Counted from the first letter of the stretch, positions 1 to 8,576 are shown. The stretch: DNA of 64,000 bases from Novosphingobium sp. B 225 (GCF_002198665.1 NZ_MWLM01000003.1:86914-150913); one strand, 5' to 3'. Translations and numbers: made by a program. Notes: generated from the sequence alone by a model not told the origin.

Positions 1-309
1 GGCCCGGACGACTGACGGAAAGTCTTCAACCCGCGAAATCGCGATCAGGAACGTGCCGCCGAAAGCCGATTTGAGGGTCACCAGCTTGTGCGGATCGAAC
101 TCCAAGAAGCGCCAGCCAGAGGCGTAGATCTTCATCAGGATCAAGGTCACCTGATCGTCGGTCAAGGTGGTCTGGAGCTGGTACCAGGTCAGCCAGGAAT
201 AGAGCACCAGGCCGCACAGCATGGGGAACTTGAAGCCCACTGCGAACATCTGGGTGAAGTGCGCGATGAGCTGGCTGCCGGTGTTGAAGTCGATGATCTT
301 GCGTTTCAT
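1..309 (-). CDS. TraD-like conjugative coupling protein, N-terminal part (runs off the window)
   Basis: The first 103 codons of a minus-strand gene are visible; the rest lies beyond base 1. The frame opens MKRKIIDFNTG and contains a hydrophobic segment at about residues 27-45 (FPMLCGLVLYSWLTW), as in the membrane anchor of TraD/VirD4-type coupling proteins, which pump DNA-relaxase complexes into the mating channel. The ATPase motifs that would prove this are outside the window. Its ATG overlaps the TGA of the preceding small gene (ATGA), so the two are translationally coupled. The call rests mainly on context (ribbon-helix-helix gene, ICE backbone, LexA box upstream). Another membrane-anchored transfer protein is possible. 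Confidence 0.5.
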   Translation of the reverse strand, partial: MKRKIIDFNTGSQLIAHFTQMFAVGFKFPMLCGLVLYSWLTWYQLQTTLTDDQVTLILMKIYASGWRFLEFDPHKLVTLKSAFGGTFLIAISRVEDFPSVVRA

Positions 310-632
310 TGCACCGCTCCTTCCACGCCTTCGAGCGCGCTGCGTCGACGCTCTTCCTTGCGCGCAAAGGACTCATGGACACGTGCGCGAAGATCGGGGT
401 CGGCATGTCCGGCGAGCAGTGCATCGAGCGCCACCGCAGCAAAGTTGAGGTCGGCTGAAATCCACTCGAGATGGCGCTCGATTCGGTTGGCCGCGAGGCC
501 GGTGGCGCAGGCTTCGAGCACCAGCGTGCGAATGAATTCGCTCACCGGCATGCAACTCTGCTGGCAGTGGGATTTGACCTGCACCGCGATCTCTTGCGGC
601 AGCCAGGACTGAACGGGAACAAGGCGATTCAT
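306..632 (-). CDS. Small ribbon-helix-helix-like transfer accessory protein
   Basis: This 108-residue protein has an N-terminal pattern (PVQSWLPQEIAVQV, then a helix ending SEFIRTLVLEA) resembling the beta-strand/helix/helix layout of ribbon-helix-helix DNA-binding proteins such as MobC- and TraY-type accessory factors. The C-terminal half is charged and helical. The start is supported by an AGGAG seven bases upstream of the ATG. The gene is translationally coupled to the TraD-like gene that follows. A LexA-type box lies 51-65 bases upstream of the start, so it is probably SOS-regulated. The exact role (relaxosome helper or promoter regulator) is inference from fold and position. Confidence 0.55.
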   Translation of the reverse strand: MNRLVPVQSWLPQEIAVQVKSHCQQSCMPVSEFIRTLVLEACATGLAANRIERHLEWISADLNFAAVALDALLAGHADPDLRARVHESFARKEERRRSALEGVEGAVQ

Positions 633-1122
633 GGACGACTCCTAGGGTCCGGGAGCCTGGTCCACACTGCGAAAGTGAGAATGTTCTATATTTGTTCCAA
701 TGCGCTGTCAACGCAAAAATTTAAGGCTTTAGCTCAATTATTTAGCTGGATTTGCATGGCGAGCGCATTGTCAAATCCTGGCGCATTGCCGGCGCATGAG
801 AATTGACACACCTATGGATCGGCACATTTCCGCCAGAAACTTTCCGGCCACGCCGGGTACGGTGTGCCCGAATCTGCTCCTAACTTGGCTCCGTATTGTT
901 CTAGAATCTGCTGCTCGTGTTTTCAGGAAAAATGAGCCTCAATCCCGCACTATACCTAGCCCGTATGGCGCTTGAGTGAAACCCCAAGCGGTTGGCAAAG
1001 TTGACCGATGCTCCGCTTTACGGAAGCAAATAGCCATTTTGGACGCGCGATCTCCGCCTTGCGGAGGTCGCTCAATTTCGCGCTTTCGGAGCGAGTTTCG
1101 ATGGCCTGATTAGCACGCGGAA
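633..1122. other. Non-coding stretch between transfer operon and ssb1 terminator
   Basis: No convincing gene is seen. The stretch holds the LexA box and, at 763-799, three spaced copies of GCGCAT(TG) starting at 763, 781 and 792. Such short spaced repeats can be a regulator site or part of a transfer origin, but nothing here proves either. Confidence 0.5.
683..697 (-). promoter_or_regulatory. LexA (SOS) box upstream of the transfer operon
   Basis: The plus strand reads GTTCTATATTTGTTC, a perfect GTTC-N7-GTTC direct repeat, the established LexA operator of alphaproteobacteria. It lies 51 bases upstream of the minus-strand start at 632. A nearly identical box (14 of 15 bases) sits at 43649-43663, at the other end of the visible backbone. 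Confidence 0.75.
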
Positions 1123-1152
1123 GGCCCGGATCAGCAGGTGCTGATCCGGGCC
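1123..1152 (-). terminator. Hairpin terminator downstream of ssb1
   Basis: A perfect 14-bp inverted repeat (GGCCCGGATCAGCA and its complement, two bases between) lies 37 bases after the ssb1 stop. The U-tract is weak on both strands (TTT on the plus side), so it may act mainly as an RNA-stabilising hairpin. Confidence 0.55.
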
Positions 1153-1188
1153 TTTGAATGACGATATCCGATCGCTGCGGCGCTACTT

Positions 1189-1551
1189 CTAGCGCCGTTT
1201 CTTCGGTTCCTCGCTGCTGGATTCCTTGGCCTTGGCGAGGAAGTCGACCTGCTCGGCGATGATCTCGCAGCCATAACGGGTCTGGCCTTCGCTGTCGGTC
1301 CAGCGCGAGTAATGGATCCGGCCAGTGACCATAACCATCGCGCCCTTGGTGACGTGCTCGGCGACGCATTTGCCGACGCCGTTGAAGCAGGTGATCCTGT
1401 GCCACTCGGTCTCGGTCTGGCGGTTGCCTTCGCTATCCTTGAAGCAGCGGGTGGTGGCGAGTGAGAGGTTGGTGATGGCGGCGCCCGACTGGGCGGTGCG
1501 GACTTCCGGAGTGTTGCCGACGAAGCCGACGAGAGTGACGGTGTTCTTCAT
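1189..1551 (-). CDS. ssb: Single-stranded DNA-binding protein (SSB), copy 1
   Basis: This 120-residue OB-fold SSB shows MKNTVTLVGFVGNTPEVR at the N-terminus, a central WHRITCFNGVGKCVAEHV block and GRIHYSRWTDSEGQTRYGCEI, all typical of bacterial SSBs. It would coat single-stranded DNA during conjugative transfer. The start at 1551 is preferred over longer frames because AAAGG sits eight bases before it. The C-terminus ends in basic residues (KESSSEEPKKRR) and lacks the acidic DDIPF tip that recruits partner proteins, as in some plasmid SSBs. A second copy lies at 16785-17171, and both share a structured leader upstream. Confidence 0.93.
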   Translation of the reverse strand: MKNTVTLVGFVGNTPEVRTAQSGAAITNLSLATTRCFKDSEGNRQTETEWHRITCFNGVGKCVAEHVTKGAMVMVTGRIHYSRWTDSEGQTRYGCEIIAEQVDFLAKAKESSSEEPKKRR

Positions 1552-1635
1552 GATGCTGACCTTTCGAAGCTGTTCTTCCGTCCAAGGGACCATCCCTTTG
1601 ACTGAGCCCCGAAAAGGCCGGGCACGGTCAGGTCT

Positions 1636-1740
1636 GCACCGAACGCAGAGAGGGAAACGCCGCTCGAAGGAGTGGTGCGGGCAGGCATGCGCAGCATGAC
1701 AACACGGTCCGCATGAGCGCGCGTTGCATGGCCTGCCCGG
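1636..1740 (-). promoter_or_regulatory. Conserved leader element, copy A (upstream of ssb1)
   Basis: Read in the ssb1 sense, this segment has the blocks CCGTGTTG, a variable region, CTGCCCGCACCA, then TTTCCC and CGGTGC, matching the leaders of ssb2 (17246-17340) and the DUF2493 gene (30743-30840). The outer arms (CGGGCAGGC at 1678 and GCCTGCCCG at 1731) are complementary. It may be a cis-acting RNA or a shared promoter/operator; function unknown. Confidence 0.5.
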
Positions 1741-2290
1741 GTTCGGTCAGGGGCGTGGATTAGTCATGAAAGGGGATTGTGCCTTGGATGAACGAAGGCG
1801 CTTTGGTCGCGTGAATTGAACGACGTTCGCTTTCGAGCCTTCGCCTTATCCAACAATCAGCAAATGCTCACCGCTGTCCTGCCTTGTCAGCCCAATTCGC
1901 CTGCGGGTGAAGCGCTTGGCGATGTCGATAGGGGTCAGTTAGTTCTGACTTGGACAACAGCAAGGGCGAAACGAAGCATTCACTTAAGCATGATGCAGTC
2001 AGTAGCGAATGTCCGCAATGTTATCGTGTCCGGAAAGGCAGCTATTGATCGGAAGGGGGCGAAAACGGACGTTCGAACTATGGCGAATTTCGATGTCCGT
2101 TCACGCTAACATTGCCGACGTTCGCGGCCCATTGTAGTGGCATCGAAACCAGTCGTACGTTCACACTGGTGACAGCACTGCTAGATAACGGAGTCTGGGA
2201 CAATGCCGCCGTATTTAAACGGCATGCCTTATGACTGGAAATGCCAGAAGCTGGCACAACCCCGCTCGGCAGCGCAGATGCTTCTTTTCC
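1741..2290. other. Non-coding region with degenerate sphingomonad-type intergenic sequence
   Basis: No gene is supported; the one open frame at 1816-2109 has no ribosome-binding site and no recognisable domain. The segment is rich in motifs such as GTCCG, ACGTTCG and GAACG (for example 1811-1835, 2008-2020, 2060-2125), similar in character to 5960-6240. This looks like decayed repetitive intergenic DNA. It separates the ICE backbone from cargo block 1. Confidence 0.45.
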
Positions 2291-4564
2291 CTACTCTGCA
2301 ATCCGCTTGGGCTTGCTGATCGCCGCTGCGGCAATCTCCGCTTTGCTGAATGGCAGCCTGTGCCACGCCTTGGCAGCGTAAGCTCGGGTCTGATCGGCAT
2401 AGTGGGGCGAAGCAGGGTTGGTCGATTGACTGTAGCTCAGGATCGCCTCGGCGATGGGACCCGCCGCATCAAAGCCGACGATCTGGATGTAGCTCGAACC
2501 GTGGACTGGCATCAGGCCGCCGCCCGGAGCGGGACGAGAGTCCTGGAAGTTGAGCACGCCGGCGGTGCCTGGCCCCCCATGCACCGGGATGCGCTCATCG
2601 CCCGCAGGCCAGTTGTGGATACTCCCCCACTCGGCATCGAGCGGGATGTTGGCGGCATCGAGTTCGGCCACCGCCTGATCAAGCGCGAAGAGCAGTTTGT
2701 CGCCCGCACCTGCGGTGTCTGGCTCTCGCGGGGTGGCGATCGGGTCGGCGGGATCGAAGGGCACCGCCCACAGGCCCGGGATATGTGCAGCCCTTGCCCA
2801 AAAGGCGCGGAACAGGGCAGCGCCGCGGCTGTCGGCTTCAAAGCGCCGGTCCCATCCGGCCAGCGCATCGCACCCGCGCCGCGGCTCGGGCAGGCGCGCG
2901 CACAGGGCCAGCATCGGCTTGACAGTCAGATCGGCAGCATAGCTCTTGTTGGCAAAGACCAGCGCCTTGGCCCGCGCATGATCGACCTTGCCCTGGGCAA
3001 TCAACGCTTCGGTCTCGGTAAAGTTCGAACGGGTGCGCACGGTAAGCTCTGCAGCGTGCCTGCCCAAGATCGGCGAGAGCGGCGGATGCGGGATGCGGGC
3101 ATTTGCCAGCCAGTAACTGTCATTGGAGTTGGTCAGATAATCGCGCCGCAGGGTGGCGGCCTGATCGCTTGCTGGCATCAGGCCGGGTTCGGGGGTGCCA
3201 GCGGCCACGTCCCACGCACATTCGCTGCGCGCGCCATCAAGCAGCGGGGCAAGTTGCGCGAGCTGGCGTGTCAGCGGCGTGGAGCATGCTGCGATCTTGG
3301 CCGCCGAGACGTTGGGGACCGCTGTGACATCGGCGATCAGCGCATGGCCACCGCGATCGGCAGCGATGGTGTTCACCCAGGGAATGCCGAGTGTCTGGCT
3401 GACCGCCGCCTTGATCTCGCGCACGCTGCTGGCCTTGCCGATGGCAAGCCACGTTTCGATCCCGCGCTGATTGCCGCTGTTGGCGTCGCCTACCGTGAAG
3501 GCCGAGGCGGCAGTCCACAACAGTCCGTTCTGCGGCGCGGCCACCACCGGGCCGAAACGGGTGCGGTAGAGCGTGCGGGTGACGGGCGCGGCGCCTTCGG
3601 GCATCGGCACCGTGATGACGCGCGGCTCCATCGCCACGCTCTGCCCGTCGAGCATGTAGCGGGTCGGATCAGCCGGATCGAGTGTCAGTTGCCAGAGCGT
3701 GTAATGCCGCGCCGCGGTGACGGTGTGGGTCCAGGCGATATCGCGGTTGAAACCCATCGCCGGGATCGAAAAGCCCGGCAAGCCGACGCCCATGGCATCA
3801 TATCCATCCGGGCCGATGATATGCATCTGCCACAAGCGGTTCGGGCCTTTCCAGGGGAAATGCGGATTGCCGATCAGCAGTCCGCGCCCGTCGGTGGTCG
3901 TCTCGCTGCCGAAGGCCCAGCCATTGCTGCCCATTCCGGGCTCGTCCGGACGCGGCAGGGCCGCAGCCTTGGCCGCAGCAGTCCCGGCCTCCGGCGCGCC
4001 CGGCGGGGCGGCATTGGCCAGCGCCGGGGCCAGCGCCAGCGATCCGGCCAGTAGCATCTGCTTTTCGGTAAGCCGCAGCATATCGTCGAAGGTGATGGGC
4101 CTCACCCAGCCCTTGCCGCGGCATTCGGCCGGCACGCCATCGGGGCCGATATCCCGGAGATAGCGGTTGTACCCGGCAACATAGCCTTCGGTCAGCAACC
4201 GGGACTCGCGCGCCTTGCGTGCCGCGCCATCGCGCAAGGCCGGCAGATCGATCACGGCACGAAAGAACAGGTCGGAGGACAGGTTATCGACCTCCTGAAA
4301 CCCCAGCACTGCCTTGGCATCCGGCCCGAAATACTGCGAGCGTTCGCCCGCGACGGTCATGAACTCTTCGGCCAGCAGGCAAAGGTTGTCTTCGGCATAG
4401 GCATAGGCAACGCCATAACCGACACTGCGCCAGTCGCGGGCTTCGATGTGGGGGACGCCGAAAGTCGTGCGCGTGATGGTGGCGTCATATAGCGGCTTTG
4501 CTTCCAGCGCCGGAGAGAGCATCAATGCTGCGCAACTTGCCGCCCAGACCGAAAACCTCATCAT
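2291..4564 (-). CDS. Penicillin-acylase-family (AHL acylase type) Ntn hydrolase, secreted
   Basis: A 757-residue precursor of the N-terminal-nucleophile hydrolase family that contains penicillin G acylase and the acyl-homoserine-lactone acylases PvdQ and QuiP. A signal peptide (about residues 1-22, ending LEA) targets the periplasm. The alpha chain starts YDATITRTTFGVPHIEA; the autocatalytic nucleophile is predicted as Ser213 in PGMGSNGWAFG, which becomes the first residue of the beta chain. ATG 4564 follows GGGAGAGGGG. The gene is divergent from an AraC regulator 126 bases away, a likely controller. Quorum-signal cleavage is plausible but other amide substrates (beta-lactams, lipopeptides) cannot be excluded. 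Confidence 0.85.
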   Translation of the reverse strand: MMRFSVWAASCAALMLSPALEAKPLYDATITRTTFGVPHIEARDWRSVGYGVAYAYAEDNLCLLAEEFMTVAGERSQYFGPDAKAVLGFQEVDNLSSDLFFRAVIDLPALRDGAARKARESRLLTEGYVAGYNRYLRDIGPDGVPAECRGKGWVRPITFDDMLRLTEKQMLLAGSLALAPALANAAPPGAPEAGTAAAKAAALPRPDEPGMGSNGWAFGSETTTDGRGLLIGNPHFPWKGPNRLWQMHIIGPDGYDAMGVGLPGFSIPAMGFNRDIAWTHTVTAARHYTLWQLTLDPADPTRYMLDGQSVAMEPRVITVPMPEGAAPVTRTLYRTRFGPVVAAPQNGLLWTAASAFTVGDANSGNQRGIETWLAIGKASSVREIKAAVSQTLGIPWVNTIAADRGGHALIADVTAVPNVSAAKIAACSTPLTRQLAQLAPLLDGARSECAWDVAAGTPEPGLMPASDQAATLRRDYLTNSNDSYWLANARIPHPPLSPILGRHAAELTVRTRSNFTETEALIAQGKVDHARAKALVFANKSYAADLTVKPMLALCARLPEPRRGCDALAGWDRRFEADSRGAALFRAFWARAAHIPGLWAVPFDPADPIATPREPDTAGAGDKLLFALDQAVAELDAANIPLDAEWGSIHNWPAGDERIPVHGGPGTAGVLNFQDSRPAPGGGLMPVHGSSYIQIVGFDAAGPIAEAILSYSQSTNPASPHYADQTRAYAAKAWHRLPFSKAEIAAAAISKPKRIAE

Positions 4565-4690
4565 CGCCCCTCTCCCTCGCGCCAGGCGCCTGCGCGAGGT
4601 CCCGGCATTTCTCCGCATCCTTCCTCATATCGGCTTGCCAGCTTGATTGTTTAGCATTAGCCGACACCCAATGAGCAAAAGGCGACAATC

Positions 4691-5737
4691 TTGCGCCAAT
4701 GCGGGGAAAGCGCGGTGACAAGCCGCCCGCCCACGCTCGTCAGTATCGATGCACTTGCCAACTGCATCGAAGTCGCCGCCGACGCGGGGTTCGACATCCG
4801 CCCCTATCTCGCCCGCCGAGGGATCGATCCCGATCTGATTGCAGGCGAACAGGGCCTGATCGACTATGCCGATCTCAACGGCCTGCTTGAAGATGTTGCA
4901 GTGGGCGAGAACTGTCCCAATTTCGGCTTCCGTCTTGCCCGGGCACAACGCCCGCTCCAGTTCGGGATGATCAGCCAGACCATCGCCTTTGCGCCAACCG
5001 TGGGCGACGCCTTGGAGACGTTCCTTAAATACCGCGCGCTCTACAGCCAGTCATCGCATTGGGAGCTGAAACGCCAAGACGGGATCGTCCAACTGCGGCG
5101 GTTTTCGAAGGGTTCGGACCACCGCGACGGGGTGCAGATCGTCATGTTCAACATCACCAAGTCCGTGCAGGCCGTGCGGGCGCTGATGGGGCCGGAGTGG
5201 AGTCCGATCGGCATCTATCTCGTTGCCGATAACATCGCCCTGACGCCCGCGATGCGCGGATACTTCGATGCGCCGGTGTTCATGGGTTCGCCGCTTGACG
5301 AGATTGCCTTTCCGGAAGCTGACCTTGCCACGCCGATCCCCACCGGCAATCCCGAAATGCTGGCAGTGCTGACGGCATATTTTGACCAGCTTCTGCCTGA
5401 TCTGGCGCAGCGGGGGCAAATTGCCGCACAGGTGCAGCAGATCCTGCGCACCCGCATCGGCAATGCGCCTTGCGGGCTGGAAGACATCGCCAGTCTCCTC
5501 GCCATGCACCCGCGCACCTTGCAACGGGCGCTCGCCGCCGAAGGGGCCGCCTTCCGCACGCTTGTCAAATACACCAGAATGCAGATCGCCAAACAGCTGC
5601 TGCAATCCACCAGGCTGCAGTTGGCCGCGGTCACAACGCTCGCCGGATACAGCCACGCGAGCTCCTTCGCGCGTGCCTACAGCCGCAACAAGGGGCAATC
5701 CCCGCGCGCAGAACGCGGGTCGGCTTCGGCAGAATAG
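4691..5737 (+). CDS. AraC-family transcriptional regulator
   Basis: A 348-residue regulator with an N-terminal arabinose-binding-like domain of the OruR/ArgR type (about residues 20-200) and a C-terminal AraC double helix-turn-helix (about 255-340). The last helix ends in the family signature LAGYSHASSFARAYSRNKGQSPR. The start is uncertain: TTG 4691 has AAAAGG eight bases upstream, while GTG 4715 in the same frame would also fit the family's N-terminus. Divergent transcription from the acylase suggests local control of it, possibly in response to the acylase substrate or product. Confidence 0.85.
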   Translation: MRQCGESAVTSRPPTLVSIDALANCIEVAADAGFDIRPYLARRGIDPDLIAGEQGLIDYADLNGLLEDVAVGENCPNFGFRLARAQRPLQFGMISQTIAFAPTVGDALETFLKYRALYSQSSHWELKRQDGIVQLRRFSKGSDHRDGVQIVMFNITKSVQAVRALMGPEWSPIGIYLVADNIALTPAMRGYFDAPVFMGSPLDEIAFPEADLATPIPTGNPEMLAVLTAYFDQLLPDLAQRGQIAAQVQQILRTRIGNAPCGLEDIASLLAMHPRTLQRALAAEGAAFRTLVKYTRMQIAKQLLQSTRLQLAAVTTLAGYSHASSFARAYSRNKGQSPRAERGSASAE

Positions 5738-5771
5738 CGCCGGATTGACGCTGGCTTCGCCTGCTGGCGCA

Positions 5772-5951
5772 CTAGCCCTTCAGCAACCGCAAGGCTGTCG
5801 CCATTCGCTCCGCCTCCTCGGCCGTGGTTTGCCAACTGGTGACAAGCCTCGCCTCGCCGCTGTCCGCGCTGCCCCAATCATAGAACGCGAAGCCCTCCGC
5901 CCGCAGCTGCGCTTTGCCCGCATCGCCGAGTTTCACGAAGATCTGGTCGCA
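5772..5951 (-). pseudogene. 3' remnant of a threonine-aldolase-like gene
   Basis: About 60 codons ending in a proper stop encode CDQIFVKLGDAGKAQLRAEGF and a tail with GEARLVTSWQTTAEEAERM. This resembles the C-terminus of low-specificity L-threonine aldolases and beta-eliminating lyases (normally about 340 residues). Everything upstream is missing: at about 5952 the sequence changes to repetitive non-coding DNA. The remnant converges with the AraC gene 35 bases away. It probably marks a break where a chromosomal block was captured or rearranged. Confidence 0.6.
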
Positions 5952-6344
5952 AGCTGACGTCGCCGGCAAACCGACGGAACGGCAGCTTACCGTCGTTTAC
6001 ACTTCGCAAGCTGCCGTTCCGGTTCGTCCGCAATGTCGGGCGTTCACCTTAGTTCGATCGCAGTATGAGCAGAGGGCAGCTTTCGGCCTAACTAGATAAG
6101 GCGCTAATCGTCGGCTTTGTCAGCGACAGCGATCAACGGATCGCGGCGCGCGGAACGGCAGGTTTTGGTGTTACCCGACGTTCCCCGTGCAGCGTCGGAA
6201 CGGCGTAAGTTGGCCGTTAGCCCCGTTGGCTTTGAACATCAGAATACCGCTAACCGGGCTTCGCGGTCCGTAAGCCGCCTTATTGGCGCAAGGGTTGCTC
6301 CCTTCGGGACGCAAAGCCTTTCTGACCGAACCGGCAGCGCAAAG
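5952..6344. other. Non-coding repetitive-looking region after the aldolase remnant
   Basis: No gene is supported. The stretch contains recurrent short words such as GGAACGGCAG (5977, 6149), GCCGTTCCGG and GTCCGCAATGTCGG, with an inverted pair AACGGCAGCTT (5978-5988) and AAGCTGCCGTT (6008-6018) that would fold into a hairpin. The character matches the other non-coding region at 1741-2290. Confidence 0.45.
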
Positions 6345-6372
6345 CCCCGGCAAGCCGTGAGGCATGCCGGGG
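6345..6372 (-). terminator. Possible terminator of the minus-strand pilin gene
   Basis: CCCCGGCA and TGCCGGGG form an 8-bp stem with a 12-base loop; on the minus strand it is followed by CTTTGC. It lies about 120 bases beyond the pilin stop, so the assignment is tentative. Confidence 0.35.
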
Positions 6373-6493
6373 TAGCGATTGCGCGGGCGGGAGGCCCGGT
6401 TCTAGCAGCTTCGCGGCAGGCGCCGCCGCAGGTGGGAGGTCCTGCGTTCGTTGCGCACAGAGCGCGTACTCGCCCGCTGATGAAGCCCTGTTG

Positions 6494-7042
6494 TTATTGC
6501 GGCGTCATCAGCAGAGTAAGGGTTCCGGTGTAGCTCGTCGCTGCCTGCATGGTCTGCAGGTCGCTTGCCGCGATCCCGATGATCAGGCTTGCCGACGAGG
6601 CCGGGCCAGAGGCGCAGTTCTGGTTGGTCGCCGTCGACACGAAACCGGCCGATGCGGTTCCCGCAGTCAGGCCAGTGCCGGAGGTTTGGCCGGCAGTCGC
6701 ATTCCACTGCACCGAATAGGGAACCGTCAGGCTGGCATTGGCCAGCGTGAATGCGTTGGCGGCGCCGCTGCCGCTGGCGGTGATCGTATACCCTTTGGTC
6801 GCGGTGTTGCTCCAAGCACAGACAGACTGGGCATTGGACGCGGCGGTCGTCGGATCGACGCTGGTGAAGGCCACATCGGCAAGGCCGGAAAGTCGCGCGC
6901 GGGCCGGAACCGATGCCGAAATCGAAATCGTCCCGGTCGAAGTTGCGCCCAGCGAACCCTGGGTTGCTGCCAGTACAGGCGAAGGTAGCATAGCCGACAG
7001 CGCCGCTACTGCGGCCAGCATGGCATTCGGTTTGCTCAGCAT
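6494..7042 (-). CDS. Spore-coat-U-like fimbrial subunit (pilin), copy 1
   Basis: A 182-residue exported protein with a signal peptide ending in PSPVLA before ATQGSLGATS. The mature part has the features of spore coat U-type/fimbrial domains: an early ISASVPARARLSGLADV segment, a cysteine pair (in SVCAWSNT and NQNCASG), and a C-terminal SYTGTLTLLMTPQ strand of the kind used for donor-strand exchange. It is closely related to the plus-strand pilin at 7989-8576, and the two flank a third, diverged paralogue. Such subunits are exported as folding intermediates by a chaperone and polymerised by an usher, both encoded at 9.2-12.5 kb. The start was chosen to give a normal signal peptide. Confidence 0.75.
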   Translation of the reverse strand: MLSKPNAMLAAVAALSAMLPSPVLAATQGSLGATSTGTISISASVPARARLSGLADVAFTSVDPTTAASNAQSVCAWSNTATKGYTITASGSGAANAFTLANASLTVPYSVQWNATAGQTSGTGLTAGTASAGFVSTATNQNCASGPASSASLIIGIAASDLQTMQAATSYTGTLTLLMTPQ

Positions 7043-7294
7043 TGGTCTTGTCCTCACACGATTGACTCTGGTCGATTGCAAAGTGTCAGCGGCCGTTCGG
7101 AAAACCTGCCTGGCAGCTCGCACTTCCGAAAATGTACCTAGGAAAGGTAAACATCTGGTTGACCATGTCCGGTGGGGCCGCAGCCGGGTTCGCGAGCCGC
7201 AAAGAAGCGCCTGGCAAGGCTGGCAAACCTGATCGTTCTAGAACGGGACACCCTCGTCAGACGCATGGACAGCCGAGCGCCAAGCGCGGAACGC

Positions 7295-7813
7295 ATGGTA
7301 TCCCAATACTGGAGCTCCAGAGTGTCCGCCGCTCGACGACCACCCCGCACTCTCCCCCGGTTCTCGCGATCACTCTACCTGCGGTTCCCGGTCGCTCTGC
7401 TTTGCGCGAGCGCGCTGAATGCACCCGCCCTGGCTGCCAACGAAGGGCTAATCGCCGCCACTTCATCCGCGACCATTGCGATCAGCGTTTCGGTCCGTCC
7501 TAGCCCGGTCCTGACTCGAGTCAGCGTAGCGATGGTCACGAGCGGTCGGAACGGCACATTGCGCGTTTCAGCCGAGTGTGGCCGCGATGCGGCTCGCGAG
7601 GCCCCGCTCGGGTTCGATGCGCTGGCCACGCTGAGCGCGCCGCAAACCTCTGCTTCGGTCGGCGAACGCCTGGCCTTGGCGGCTGTGCAGACCCCTGAGT
7701 TCCTGCTTGCGGGCGATTGCCTCAATGCCGACACTCTCGCACCGGCCGCCATCGGCATGACCTCATCGGCGCAGACTGGTGCAGACCTGACCCTGATCAT
7801 AGCGCCGCGATGA
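7295..7813 (+). CDS. Diverged pilin-like exported protein
   Basis: The protein has a basic N-terminus, a hydrophobic core (LRFPVALLCASALNAPALA) and a cleavage-like AANEG. The mature part begins GLIAATSSATIAISVSVRP, matching the start of the two neighbouring spore-coat-U-like pilins, and keeps two cysteines (SAECGRD and AGDCLNA) and a C-terminal TGADLTLIIAPR strand. The middle is shorter and poorly conserved. It may be a minor or tip subunit, or a decaying copy. The start is uncertain: ATG 7265 and 7295 both give an unusually long n-region and no clear ribosome-binding site is visible. Confidence 0.5.
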   Translation: MVSQYWSSRVSAARRPPRTLPRFSRSLYLRFPVALLCASALNAPALAANEGLIAATSSATIAISVSVRPSPVLTRVSVAMVTSGRNGTLRVSAECGRDAAREAPLGFDALATLSAPQTSASVGERLALAAVQTPEFLLAGDCLNADTLAPAAIGMTSSAQTGADLTLIIAPR

Positions 7814-7988
7814 GATCGCTCCTTTTGTGCGCTGGCCCCAAATGGCACCACATGCAGGGATTGGCTCCTTTGCCGGGCATGCAGGAGCGAGATTGCCGCA
7901 GTCTTGCGTGCGCCTAGGTCGAAGCCGTGAGGGGAATGTTAACCATTGCCGGCTACCAAACGGGAACTATTCGCTTCCCGAGCAGGCA

Positions 7989-8576
7989 ATGAACAACGAC
8001 ACCCCGGTACATCCACGCCCTTTGCACAAGGCGGCAACAAGGCTGAGCGCTGCAATGCTGTTTATCGGCTCGCAGCTGCTTTTCACAGCACCGGCCCAGG
8101 CTGCCACGCAAGGCAATCTCGGCGCGACTTCAAACGCCAGTGTCGCAATTTCCGCTTCGGTTCCCGCCCGGGCCCGCCTGTCCGGCCTCGCCGACATTGC
8201 GCTTGCCGGGGTCAACCCGGCCAGCAATGCCGTGGCGAGCCGAAACCTTTGTGCCTGGAGCAATACCTCAAGCAAGGGCTACAGGATCACCGCTTCGGGC
8301 AGCGGCGCCGCCAGCGCATTCACGCTGGCCAATGCCAGTCTGACGGTTCCCTACACAGTTCAATGGAATCAGGCCTCGGGACAAACGAGCGGCACTGCCC
8401 TCACGCCGGGCACCGCCTCGACAACTTTTACGTCAACTGCCACGCACCAGCAGTGCCTGACTGGCCCGACGGCATCGGCATCGCTCGTCGTCACCATCAC
8501 TTCGGCTGCACTGCTGACAATGCAGGCAAATACTACGTACAGCGGCACGCTGACGCTTCTCATGACCCCTCAGTAG
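7989..8576 (+). CDS. Spore-coat-U-like fimbrial subunit (pilin), copy 2
   Basis: A 195-residue precursor with a signal peptide ending in APAQA before ATQGNLGATS. It shares most of its mature sequence with the minus-strand pilin at 6494-7042 (for example ASVPARARLSGLAD, FTLANASLTVPY and GTLTLLMTPQ), so the two arose by duplication. The cysteine pair and the C-terminal donor-type strand are kept. ATG 7989 is chosen because the longer frame upstream has no export signal. It is the first gene of a plus-strand run leading to a third pilin, the usher and the chaperone, and is probably the major shaft subunit. Confidence 0.78.
   Translation: MNNDTPVHPRPLHKAATRLSAAMLFIGSQLLFTAPAQAATQGNLGATSNASVAISASVPARARLSGLADIALAGVNPASNAVASRNLCAWSNTSSKGYRITASGSGAASAFTLANASLTVPYTVQWNQASGQTSGTALTPGTASTTFTSTATHQQCLTGPTASASLVVTITSAALLTMQANTTYSGTLTLLMTPQ

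Noticed and set aside
1816..2109. 97-codon plus-strand frame
   Set aside because: No ribosome-binding site or domain, and it lies in degenerate repetitive intergenic sequence.
2231..4054. 607-codon open frame on the plus strand
   Set aside because: It lies antisense to the acylase gene, has no domain, and arises from the GC-rich codon pattern of the real gene.
5985..6060. LexA-like spacing GTTC...GTTC around 6039-6052
   Set aside because: The spacing is six bases, not seven, and there is no nearby gene start in the right place.
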